Positions 1 to 5,112 of a stretch of 5,838 nt of DNA are shown in pieces. A model generated the notes under the pieces. It was not told the origin of the DNA. It did not search any database and saw nothing but the letters and a program-made list of their open reading frames with translations. Position 1 is the first letter of the stretch, and each line of letters begins with the position of its first letter. Location: assembly GCA_029098205.1 (NCBI GenBank), contig JAQXNW010000066.1:1-5838 (forward strand), given 5' to 3'. A program made the position numbers and the translations under genes. Source of the stretch: Eubacteriales bacterium. Its GTDB lineage: Bacteria > Bacillota > Clostridia > Peptostreptococcales > Anaerovoracaceae.

Positions 1-283
1 CAATGCGAAAGAGGATTATTCGGATACGGTTGCAGAAGGCGGGTATATTTCGCAGGATCCGAAAGCCGGAGAGACGATCCGTGAGAACCAGACGGTAACG
101 GTCGTGTATTCGAAGGGTCATAAGCCGACGACCGAAGAAAAGAACGCGCTTGCGAAAGCCAAAGACTATTCGGAGATGATGCACATGTCGAAGCAGGGGA
201 TCTATGATCAGCTGACTTCCGCATACGGAGAAAAATTCACCGCAGAGGAGGCGCAGTACGCTGTCGATCATCTGGACGACTGA
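1..283 (+). CDS. Ltp-family surface lipoprotein with PASTA domain, 3' end only
   Basis: The frame is open from base 2 to a TGA at 281-283, giving 93 C-terminal residues; the start lies outside the window. Residues 1-39 read as the end of a PASTA domain (GYISQDPKAGE, then a TVTVVYSKG strand), a cell-wall-binding module. Residues 49-91 match the Ltp repeat (host cell surface-exposed lipoprotein family): AKAKDYSEMMHMSKQGIYDQ, then YGEKFTAEEAQYAVDHL. Ltp proteins are exported lipoproteins; some phage-encoded members block superinfection, but chromosomal copies mostly have no known role. The lipobox cannot be seen here. Many family members carry two or more Ltp repeats, whereas this one stops after one, and sequence resembling a second repeat follows the stop. 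A terminator 97 bases downstream closes the unit. Family assignment is firm; function is not. Confidence 0.85.
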   Translation, partial: NAKEDYSDTVAEGGYISQDPKAGETIRENQTVTVVYSKGHKPTTEEKNALAKAKDYSEMMHMSKQGIYDQLTSAYGEKFTAEEAQYAVDHLDD

Positions 284-370
284 CAGAAGGCTGATGCGCT
301 GGCAATGACGCCGGCGGGCAAAGGCATCTATGGACAAAGCCGCCGGTATGCTGCCGATAAGCTGCATTAA
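284..370 (+). pseudogene. Decayed second Ltp repeat behind the lipoprotein stop codon
   Basis: Read in the same frame as the lipoprotein, the bases after its TGA give 28 codons up to a TAA at 368-370. The translation contains MTPAGKGIYGQ and RRYAADKLH. These resemble the MSKQGIYDQ and QYAVDHL blocks of the intact repeat just upstream, in the same order, but the SAYGEKFTAEEA middle is missing and two residues are inserted. Ltp repeats are often joined by a linker with Trp, so the TGA may be a former TGG. No start codon with a ribosome binding site is seen for separate translation. It is probably a remnant of a longer protein; chance similarity is possible because the match is short. Confidence 0.5.
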
Positions 371-379
371 CAAATAATG

Positions 380-430
380 ATTCGGGCTCGGATCTTGCAT
401 GTATCTGCGGATCCGGGCCCGGATTTTTTA
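380..430 (+). terminator. Rho-independent terminator of the lipoprotein gene
   Basis: A 15-base arm at 380-394 pairs with 410-424 (two G-U pairs, otherwise complete), with a 15-base loop and a run of six T at 424-429. It lies just after the decayed repeat and isolates this unit from the aldolase. Confidence 0.85.
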
Positions 431-544
431 TTTCTGGAAAAGTGCCGGAAACCATGAAAAAATCACAGCATTTTTCAGAATCCGTGTTAAGATATAGATG
501 TATATAAGGAAACCAATGACCTTTGAAGACGAAAGGCGGAGAAC

Positions 545-1435
545 ATGAACGAGAAACAGATGGAACGCATGCATTCGGGGAAGGGCTTTATCGCAGCGCT
601 GGATCAGAGCGGCGGATCGACTCCGAAGGCATTGAGAGCGTACGGAATTCAGGAAGACGCATATAAAAATGAGGATGAGATGTTTGATATGGTTCACGCG
701 ATGCGGAGCCGTATTATCACAGACAGCGCATTCCGGAGCGAACGGATTCTTGCGGCGATCCTCTTTGAAAATACGATGAACCGGAAGGTGGAAGGAAAAT
801 ACACCGGGGATTATCTTTGGGACGTGAAGGGAATTGTTCCGTTCCTGAAGATCGATAAGGGTCTCGCAGATGAGGAAAATCACGTCAAGATGCTGAAGCC
901 GATTCCGAACCTGGGAGAGAGACTGGATTTCGCAAGAGACGAGCGCCATATTTTCGGAACGAAGGAGCGTTCTCTGATTCTGGACTATGATGAGGCCGCG
1001 ATCCGGAAAGTGGCGGATCAGCAGTTCGAGCTTGCGGAGAAGGTATGGAGTCACGGACTGGTTCCGATCGTGGAGCCGGAGGTGGACATTCACAGCCCGA
1101 ATAAGGCGAAGTGCGAGGAACTTCTTCATGACTGCTTTGTCGAGCATCTGATGGCGCTCCCGGAGGACACCCGTCTGATCTTTAAGCTGACGATCCCGAC
1201 GGAAGCCAACCTCTATCAGGATTTGATGAGCGATCCCCGTGTTGTACGGGTTGTCGCGCTGTCCGGCGGATATACAACGGAAGAAGCGAACCGCCTTCTG
1301 TCGCAGAATCACGGCATGATTGCCAGCTTCTCCAGAGCGCTCGCGCAGGATCTTCGTGTTTCCCAGACGGATGAGGAATTTACGAAGACGCTTTACGGCG
1401 CGATTGAATCCATCTACGAAGCTTCGATGAAGTAG
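545..1435 (+). CDS. fda: Class I fructose-bisphosphate aldolase
   Basis: Cytoplasmic glycolytic and gluconeogenic enzyme that cleaves fructose 1,6-bisphosphate to glyceraldehyde 3-phosphate and dihydroxyacetone phosphate through a Schiff base. The 296 residues match the Staphylococcus-type class I family over the whole length. Visible signatures are GKGFIAALDQSGGSTPKAL (13-31, with D20 and K28), VEGKYT (82-87), VPFLKIDKGL (98-107), RHIFGTKERS (134-143, with K140 and R142), the VPIVEPEV block (173-180, with E177 and E179) and LIFKLTIPTE (211-220), where K214 is the expected Schiff-base lysine; LSGGYTTEEAN (239-249) and ASFSRAL (260-266) complete the phosphate-binding end. The residue roles are by analogy with the characterised family. 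The start is set by AAAGGCGGAG at 532-541. It is a single-gene unit between two terminators. No convincing promoter box was found upstream. Confidence 0.96.
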   Translation: MNEKQMERMHSGKGFIAALDQSGGSTPKALRAYGIQEDAYKNEDEMFDMVHAMRSRIITDSAFRSERILAAILFENTMNRKVEGKYTGDYLWDVKGIVPFLKIDKGLADEENHVKMLKPIPNLGERLDFARDERHIFGTKERSLILDYDEAAIRKVADQQFELAEKVWSHGLVPIVEPEVDIHSPNKAKCEELLHDCFVEHLMALPEDTRLIFKLTIPTEANLYQDLMSDPRVVRVVALSGGYTTEEANRLLSQNHGMIASFSRALAQDLRVSQTDEEFTKTLYGAIESIYEASMK

Positions 1436-1493
1436 AAACGTTGATTCAGCTGCGTTACAAGCGGCGGCGATTTTTGAGTAATTCGAATCAGTG

Positions 1494-1556
1494 ATCCCGG
1501 ATTTTGACAAAGGTCCTTCGGAAGAAGAATCCTCTGCCATTTCCGGGATTTTTATA
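1494..1556 (+). terminator. Terminator of the aldolase gene
   Basis: ATCCCGGA at 1494-1501 pairs perfectly with TCCGGGAT at 1542-1549, and T residues follow immediately (TTTTTAT), with a second T run at 1563-1569. The 40-base loop is long for an intrinsic terminator; it contains a small inner stem around CTTCGGAAG. It lies about 60 bases after the stop codon. Confidence 0.65.
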
Positions 1557-1571
1557 TTTCCGTTTTTTTAT

Positions 1572-1603
1572 AAAAAACATCCTGCAGGTTTGCCTGCAGG
1601 ATG
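1572..1603 (-). terminator. Terminator of the ferritin gene
   Basis: A perfect 11-base-pair stem, CATCCTGCAGG at 1578-1588 against CCTGCAGGATG at 1593-1603, has a four-base loop. On the minus strand it is followed by six T (1577 down to 1572). It sits about 50 bases past the ferritin stop codon and back to back with the aldolase terminator, as expected for convergent genes. Confidence 0.88.
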
Positions 1604-1651
1604 CGGGTTATCCGGTAAGGAAATTTTCAGTGTCTTACAGAAAACAGCGCC

Positions 1652-2164
1652 TTACAGTACCAGAGACGGTGCGCTGTAAACTCTTGTGCCCAGTTCCTGG
1701 TCCAGGCTGTACAGTCCCTTCGCATCGTTTCCGAAAAGCTCCATCTTCTTGATCAGTGTCGAAGCGTTGTCCTCTTCCTCAATCTGTTCCTTAACGAACC
1801 AGTCCAGGAACTGCGTGGTTCTGAAGTCCTTCGCGTCAAAGGCTGCCTCATAAATCGTATTGATCAGGCCGGTTACGTACTGCTCGTGCGCAAGCCCTTC
1901 CTTCAGAACGCCGAGCGGGCTTTCCAGCTTGTCGTTCGGCTTGTCGATCGCGTCCAGCGTGATTTCCGCGTCATTCAGCTGCAGGAACTGAAGCATCAGC
2001 ATCGCGTGATCGCGCTCTTCCTGAGCCTGGATGTTGTACCAATTCGCAAATCCGTCAAGACCCTGATCCTTAAAGTAATTGGAAAAGTCAAGGTACAGAT
2101 ATGCGGAATAAAATTCCTTATTGATCTGTGTGTTCAGTAAATCTTTTACTTTCTCGTTCAGCAT
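1652..2164 (-). CDS. ftnA: Bacterial non-haem ferritin
   Basis: Cytoplasmic 24-subunit iron-storage protein that oxidises Fe(II) and stores the ferric mineral. The product is 170 residues, close to the usual length for prokaryotic FtnA. All expected ferroxidase ligands are present at positions that coincide with E. coli FtnA numbering: E17, E50 and H53 for one iron site; E94 and Q127 for the second; E49, E126, E129 and E130 for the third; Y24 is also kept. Characteristic blocks are FYSAYLYL (18-25), QAQEERDHAM (46-55) and WFVKEQIEEED (122-132). This is a ferritin rather than a bacterioferritin, because the spacing and the EQ pair at 126-127 fit FtnA and no haem-binding methionine is apparent. 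The ATG is set by AAGGGAGG (2180 down to 2173), eight bases upstream. It is transcribed alone from a near-consensus promoter and is convergent with the aldolase. Confidence 0.96.
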   Translation of the reverse strand: MLNEKVKDLLNTQINKEFYSAYLYLDFSNYFKDQGLDGFANWYNIQAQEERDHAMLMLQFLQLNDAEITLDAIDKPNDKLESPLGVLKEGLAHEQYVTGLINTIYEAAFDAKDFRTTQFLDWFVKEQIEEEDNASTLIKKMELFGNDAKGLYSLDQELGTRVYSAPSLVL

Positions 2165-2249
2165 TATTACATCCTCCCTTTCGCAGCGTTCTTATCGTTT
2201 TGTGATTGCAGATTGTCTGCCTCCTGAAGAATGTCTTCACTTCAAGAGC
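2165..2249 (-). other. Ferritin 5' leader with two small adjacent hairpins
   Basis: From the predicted start of transcription (about 2249) to the ATG there are about 85 bases. Reading the minus strand, TGAAG/CTTCA with a five-base loop (2239 down to 2225) is followed by GCAG/CTGC with a five-base loop (2220 down to 2208). An AGGAGG (2225 down to 2220) lies at the foot of the first hairpin but has no ATG in range; the functional AAGGGAGG is nearer the gene. No known riboswitch class was recognised. Confidence 0.35.
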
Positions 2250-2255
2250 GGACTT

Positions 2256-2284
2256 ATTATAGCATTCAAACCGCAGTTTTTCAA
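2256..2284 (-). promoter_or_regulatory. Sigma-A-type promoter of ferritin
   Basis: On the minus strand, TTGAAA (2284 down to 2279) and a perfect TATAAT (2261 down to 2256) are separated by exactly 17 bases. Eleven of twelve consensus positions match. No full Fur- or PerR-type operator could be recognised over it. Confidence 0.82.
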
Positions 2285-2419
2285 GAAAACGGCGGATTTT
2301 CAGCGGACAGTGGGAAACCTTGGGGCTATGTATATGCATTTGAAATCTGGAGGGAAACAGACGGCATGAGGATGGAACAGGCAGCACAAGGAAAAAGACT
2401 TTCTTCTGTGATTCCGCTG

Positions 2420-2428
2420 TGGTAAAAT
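2420..2428 (+). promoter_or_regulatory. Probable extended -10 promoter of queT
   Basis: TGGTAAAAT carries the TG motif one base before a TAAAAT -10 box. The -35 region (TTTCTT at 2400-2405 with 17-base spacing) is poor, which fits an extended -10 promoter. Transcription would begin near 2435, just ahead of the structured leader. Confidence 0.5.
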
Positions 2429-2436
2429 ATTAAACA

Positions 2437-2491
2437 CTGATTTTAGTCAGCTGGAAAGTATGTCCGTGCTTTCCGCTCTGTCTGGCAGAGC
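2437..2491 (+). other. Tandem hairpins abutting the preQ1 aptamer
   Basis: Three stems lie in a row: CTGA/TCAG (2437-2440 with 2447-2450), GGAAAG/CTTTCC (2453-2458 with 2469-2474, ten-base loop) and GCTCTG/CAGAGC (2475-2480 with 2486-2491, five-base loop). The last begins on the base after the previous one ends, and the riboswitch P1 stem begins on the next base again, so the helices could stack coaxially. None has a T run, so they are not terminators. Function is unknown. Confidence 0.5.
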
Positions 2492-2533
2492 CGAGTGTTC
2501 GTAACCATCCACTCGTTAAACAAAACTAAGGAG
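2492..2533 (+). promoter_or_regulatory. preQ1-I riboswitch controlling queT
   Basis: P1 is a perfect six-base-pair stem, CGAGTG (2492-2497) with CACTCG (2510-2515), closing a 12-base loop that starts with U (2498) and ends with C (2509), the base expected to pair with the preQ1 ligand. The A-rich tail TTAAACAAAACTAAGGAG closely resembles that of the Thermoanaerobacter preQ1-I aptamer. G2501 and C2526 fit the conserved loop-tail pair. The tail includes the AAGGAG ribosome binding site (2528-2533), so ligand binding should form the pseudoknot and hide it, shutting off translation. No terminator lies between the aptamer and the gene, which supports translational control. The aptamer class is recognised by eye, and a preQ1 transporter downstream supports it. 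Confidence 0.87.
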
Positions 2534-2542
2534 AAATGTACT

Positions 2543-3040
2543 ATGAAAAAAAATCGTGTGTTATTTTTGACACAAGCTGCTCTGATCGCCGCGCTTTATG
2601 TCGTGATCACAGTGCTTGGCGCCGCATGGAGCTTCGGACAGGTTCAGATCCGTCTTTCGGAGATGCTGACGATTCTTCCGGTATTTACGCCGGCGGCGAT
2701 TCCGGGACTGTTCGCTGGATGCCTGATCGGAAATATTCTGGGCGGCGCGGTTCTTCCGGATATTGTTTTCGGAAGCCTTGCAACCCTTGCGGCGGCTTTG
2801 TTGACGTATGCGCTTCGGAGGAAAAGCCTGGTAATCTGCTGCATTCCGCCGATTGCGCTGAACGCGGCTGTGGTTCCGTTTGTTCTGAAATACGCGTATG
2901 GCGTCAATCTTCCGATTCCGTTCATGATGCTGACCGTTGGCGCCGGAGAGCTTATTTCTGCCGGTGTTCTGGGCGTTCTGCTGGGCCGTGTTCTTAAGAA
3001 GAATCCGAGGATTTTCGGAGCAGAAGTCAGCCAGCATTGA
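2543..3040 (+). CDS. queT: QueT family preQ1 transporter, S-component
   Basis: Membrane substrate-binding subunit of an energy-coupling factor (ECF) transporter, thought to import preQ1 or a related queuosine precursor for tRNA modification. The 165-residue product is almost wholly hydrophobic, with about five or six membrane segments (roughly 8-27, 42-66, 70-91, 95-117 and 125-150). Family blocks are FGQVQIRLSE (31-40), LPVFTPAAIPGLFAGCLIGN (45-64) and DIVFGSLATL (73-82). The ATG at 2543 follows AAGGAG by nine bases; an in-frame GTG at 2495 lies inside the riboswitch stem and is not the start. The shared ECF energising module is not in the window and is normally encoded elsewhere. The preQ1-I riboswitch directly upstream supports the substrate. 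The last ten bases, including the stop, are duplicated just downstream. Confidence 0.93.
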   Translation: MKKNRVLFLTQAALIAALYVVITVLGAAWSFGQVQIRLSEMLTILPVFTPAAIPGLFAGCLIGNILGGAVLPDIVFGSLATLAAALLTYALRRKSLVICCIPPIALNAAVVPFVLKYAYGVNLPIPFMMLTVGAGELISAGVLGVLLGRVLKKNPRIFGAEVSQH

Positions 3041-3050
3041 CCAGCATTGA
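3031..3050 (+). repeat. Perfect tandem 10-base duplication at the queT stop codon
   Basis: CCAGCATTGA occurs twice without a gap. The first copy encodes the last residues and the TGA stop of queT; the second is untranslated. It looks like a small slippage duplication. Confidence 0.8.
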
Positions 3051-3054
3051 GTGT

Positions 3055-3090
3055 GCGGATGTGCGCGCAGAAGCTGCTCCGCTGTCTTTT
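3055..3090 (+). terminator. Possible weak terminator just after queT
   Basis: GCGGA (3055-3059) can pair with TCCGC (3078-3082), with an inner GCAG/CTGC stem (3067-3070 with 3074-3077) and a seven-base bulge. Only four T follow, at 3087-3090. The stronger terminator at 3236-3281 may be the real end of the transcript. Confidence 0.25.
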
Positions 3091-3235
3091 GAATATATGT
3101 AAGAAAATATATAAATAATAGAATATTATATGGAAAGAAATTAAATGAAGTGTGAAATGTGCTTTCGCACATTCATGAAGATAGAAAACGAGAAACGAGA
3201 TACGAAACGAACAATTTAATATAAAACGGACAAAG
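3091..3235. other. AT-rich non-coding stretch with a small hairpin
   Basis: Composition drops sharply to mostly A and T (for example AATATATAAATAATAGAAT within 3106-3126), unlike the flanking genes. It contains one clear hairpin, AATGTGC/GCACATT with a TTTC loop (3156-3173), extendable by two pairs past a bulged A, with no T run on either strand. No convincing ORF is present. It may be a long 3' untranslated region of queT or hold a small RNA gene. Confidence 0.4.
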
Positions 3236-3281
3236 AAAAAGCTGTGCACGAGTGGAGAGAATCCGCGGTGCACAGCTTTTT
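3236..3281. terminator. Long bidirectional terminator between queT and hom
   Basis: A perfect 14-base-pair stem pairs 3236-3249 (AAAAAGCTGTGCAC) with 3268-3281. Inside it a second stem, GTGGA (3252-3256) with TCCGC (3262-3266), has a five-base loop. The A run on one side and T run on the other make it usable from both strands. It is the strongest terminator downstream of queT and a backstop for hom, which is convergent. Confidence 0.87.
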
Positions 3282-3357
3282 GAATGCAAATGAAAAAGGC
3301 TGGAAATACAAGTACAGGAATGGCGGATTGGCACCGGCCCCGGGCGGGAAGGAATGC

Positions 3358-3384
3358 AAAAAAAGCCGCCGATCCGTTCGGCGG
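3358..3384 (-). terminator. Terminator of hom
   Basis: On the minus strand CCGCCG (3384 down to 3379), a seven-base loop and CGGCGG (3371 down to 3366) are followed by C and then seven T (3364 down to 3358). It begins 28 bases after the hom stop codon, so hom is the last gene of its unit. Confidence 0.88.
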
Positions 3385-3411
3385 TCCTGAAATTTCTGCC
3401 TTTGTTTATAT

Positions 3412-4713
3412 TTACGCCTCTTCATCCAAAACTCGGAGAACATTCTTGATTTCGCGGACTGCGGAAATCTTTTTGATGCTCTCCAAAGCCAGATTCAGCA
3501 TGTTCCGGTCGGTTTTGTGAACAATGAAGATCAGAGGAACTGCGTCCTGACTGCTATCGGAATTCGCGCGCTGAAGGACAGTCTTGATGCTGATGCCCTG
3601 CTCCGCAAAGCTGTCGGCAACTGCGGAAAGAACGCCCGGGATATCGCTCGCATCCAGACGGATGTAGTACGAGCTGGTTCCTTCTCCGATGAATGTAAGA
3701 TCCGCGTCATAGCGGAGGAGAGGAACCTCGTCAAAGGCTGCGCCCTTGGCGATGCTTCTGGAAACTTCAATGACATCGCCCATGACGGCGCTTCCGGTCG
3801 GAAGGGGGCCTGCGCCTCTTCCGTAGAACATCAGTTTATCCACAGCGTTTCCGGTAAGGAAGACCGCATTGAATTCATTTTCGACGCTAGCAAGAGGATG
3901 ATCATTCGGAACTAAGGCCGGTTCCACCGAGCAGGCGATTTCTTTCCCATCCTGCTTCGCAGAACCCAGCAGCTTGATCTTGTAGCCGAAATCCTTCGCG
4001 AAGCCGATGTCTTCTTTCGTGATCGAAGAAATTCCATTTGTCGGGATTTCTTCCGGCAGCACTTTCATGCCGAATACGAGCGAAGTCAGAATAGAAAGCT
4101 TGTTTCCGGCATCCAGTCCTTCGACATCTGCCGTCGGATCCGCTTCGGCAAATCCCTTTGCCTGCGCGTCTTTAAGAACATCCTTGTAATCTCTTCCGAA
4201 TTCGGTCATCGCGGTCAGAATATAATTCGTAGTTCCGTTCAGAATTCCGGTCACTTCGTCAAACTGATTGACCGTCAACGCCTGCGTAATGGAATTGATG
4301 ATCGGAATGCCGCCGGCTACACTGGCCTCAAAACGGAAAAGCACATGATTTTCCATCGCGGTGCGGCTGAGCTCTTCGCCGTTCGCGGCAATGGCTGCCT
4401 TGTTGGCGGTGACGACGTGTTTCCCGTTTTTCATGGCGCGCAACATGTACTCTGTCGCCGGTTCAATTCCTCCGATCAGCTCCACGATGATATCGATTGA
4501 CGGATCGTCCAGAATCTCGGACACGTCCGCTGTATATTTCTCTTTCGGGATGTCGATGCCGCGGTCCTTCTCCGGATGCCGGTTCAGAATTTTTACGATT
4601 TCAATGGAAAGCCCTGTCCGGCTCTCTACTGTTTCCTTATTCTGCTCCAGCGCACGGTAGGTGCCGGTTCCGATGTTTCCGATTCCAAGCATCCCGACAT
4701 TGATTTTTTTCAA
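3412..4713 (-). CDS. hom: Homoserine dehydrogenase with C-terminal ACT domain
   Basis: Cytoplasmic NAD(P)H-dependent enzyme that reduces aspartate semialdehyde to homoserine, the branch point to threonine and methionine. The 433 residues show an N-terminal Rossmann domain with GIGNIGTG (10-17), VTANKAAIA (101-109, with K105), the substrate-binding block GGIPIINS (134-141), LNGTTNYIL (158-166) and GFAEADPTADVEGLDAGNKL (187-206), which holds the DxxxK catalytic pair D201 and K205. An ACT domain starts near residue 348 (YYIRLDASDIPGVLSAVADS), the usual site of threonine feedback control; there is no aspartokinase fusion. The start is TTG, set by GAGGAG (4727 down to 4722) eight bases upstream; the next in-frame Met is residue 8, inside the first strand of the nucleotide fold, so an internal start is unlikely. 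It is transcribed alone, without thrB or thrC next to it. Confidence 0.96.
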   Translation of the reverse strand: MKKINVGMLGIGNIGTGTYRALEQNKETVESRTGLSIEIVKILNRHPEKDRGIDIPKEKYTADVSEILDDPSIDIIVELIGGIEPATEYMLRAMKNGKHVVTANKAAIAANGEELSRTAMENHVLFRFEASVAGGIPIINSITQALTVNQFDEVTGILNGTTNYILTAMTEFGRDYKDVLKDAQAKGFAEADPTADVEGLDAGNKLSILTSLVFGMKVLPEEIPTNGISSITKEDIGFAKDFGYKIKLLGSAKQDGKEIACSVEPALVPNDHPLASVENEFNAVFLTGNAVDKLMFYGRGAGPLPTGSAVMGDVIEVSRSIAKGAAFDEVPLLRYDADLTFIGEGTSSYYIRLDASDIPGVLSAVADSFAEQGISIKTVLQRANSDSSQDAVPLIFIVHKTDRNMLNLALESIKKISAVREIKNVLRVLDEEA

Positions 4714-4761
4714 AATACAGACTCCTCTCCCGGTTAAAACCTGAAATGTAACACTTTGCCC

Positions 4762-4790
4762 ATTTTAACATACGAAAAAATGTACGGCAA
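4762..4790 (-). promoter_or_regulatory. Probable promoter of hom
   Basis: On the minus strand TTGCCG (4790 down to 4785) lies 17 bases from TAAAAT (4767 down to 4762), and the -10 box is preceded by a TG motif (TGTTAAAAT). The predicted leader is only about 40 bases, too short for a T-box or a leader-peptide attenuator. Confidence 0.6.
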
Positions 4791-4822
4791 CGAAAAACAG
4801 CAGGCGGAAAGGGGAGAATGAA

Positions 4823-4972
4823 ATGCGCCTGAAAAGGATGGATGTTTTTTTGGCCGATGCCCTGAATTCGGCAAAGTCAATCTTTTTCTTTACATGGAAA
4901 ACGGGTATACTAAAAAAGAACATATGTGCGCGCTCCGAATGCGGGTTCGTTTCTTCCGCGGACCGCGGATGA
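4823..4972 (+). CDS. Doubtful 49-residue ORF of unknown function
   Basis: An ATG at 4823 follows GGGGAG (4811-4816) by six bases, a good ribosome binding site, and the frame stays open for 49 codons to TGA at 4970-4972. The product begins MRLKRMDVFLADALNSAKS, then has a short hydrophobic patch (FFFTW) and a basic, cysteine-containing tail. I recognise no family. It is divergent from hom and sits where a promoter for the downstream gene would be expected; a TATACT box at 4906-4911 overlaps it. The tail runs through the GC-rich repeat, which argues against a conserved protein. Chance occurrence is at least as likely as a real gene. Confidence 0.2.
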   Translation: MRLKRMDVFLADALNSAKSIFFFTWKTGILKKNICARSECGFVSSADRG

Positions 4973-4980
4973 AGCGAAGG
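4958..4980. repeat. GC-rich near-palindromic repeat, copy 1
   Basis: GCGGACCGCGG followed by ATGAAGCGAAGG matches copy 2 (5020-5042) at 19 of 23 positions, including the first 11. With the two preceding bases (4956-4957) it forms CCGCGGACCGCGG, two CCGCGG arms around one base, which is both an inverted and a direct repeat. It is about 130 bases upstream of the ComEC-like gene. Confidence 0.6.
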
Positions 4981-5019
4981 CGTTGAAGATGCCGCCTGTA
5001 AATATCAAAATGCTTTTTT

Positions 5020-5042
5020 GCGGACCGCGGGCGGAGCAAAGG
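5020..5042. repeat. GC-rich near-palindromic repeat, copy 2
   Basis: GCGGACCGCGG followed by GCGGAGCAAAGG lies 62 bases after copy 1, in the same orientation. The left palindrome arm is imperfect here (TTGCGG). The rest of 4981-5112 is A-rich with no convincing ORF; a TATAAA at 5070-5075 lacks a matching -35 box. Confidence 0.6.
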
Positions 5043-5112
5043 AATGAAAAAGCAAGGATCCAGTAAAAATATAAAGTAGAAGAAATACAGAAAAGACGAA
5101 GGTAGAAGGTAT

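Noticed and set aside
281..283. UGA read as Trp through the lipoprotein stop
   Set aside because: queT ends naturally at TGA, Trp is encoded by TGG elsewhere, and the sequence past the stop is degenerate rather than a full repeat.
471..506. Promoter for the aldolase around TATAGA (493) or TATATA (501)
   Set aside because: Neither has an acceptable -35 box at 16-18 bases, so no position can be supported.
1442..1490. TGATTC/GAATCA inverted repeat after the aldolase gene
   Set aside because: The arms are only six bases and 37 bases apart, with a weak inner pairing; it is easily found by chance.
428..1540. 370-codon ORF on the minus strand opposite the aldolase gene
   Set aside because: It is antisense to a firmly identified gene whose codon bias keeps stops out of the opposite frame. 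It has no recognisable domain or ribosome binding site.
2364..2425. 19-codon ORF ending in the queT -10 box
   Set aside because: The nearest ribosome binding site is too far away, and the ORF overlaps the promoter, so translation is unlikely.
2495..2497. GTG start giving queT 16 more residues
   Set aside because: It lies in the riboswitch P1 stem and lacks a ribosome binding site. The ATG at 2543 has AAGGAG at good spacing and gives the usual N-terminus.
3156..3173. Hairpin AATGTGC/GCACATT as a terminator
   Set aside because: No T run follows on either strand; the true terminator is at 3236-3281.
2561..3273. Two long minus-strand ORFs across queT
   Set aside because: Both are shadows of queT codon use, with low-complexity translations and no family resemblance.
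4906..4911. TATACT -10 box for the ComEC-like gene
   Set aside because: The -10 match is good, but there is no -35 box or TG extension and the gene starts about 200 bases away. It is noted only as a candidate.
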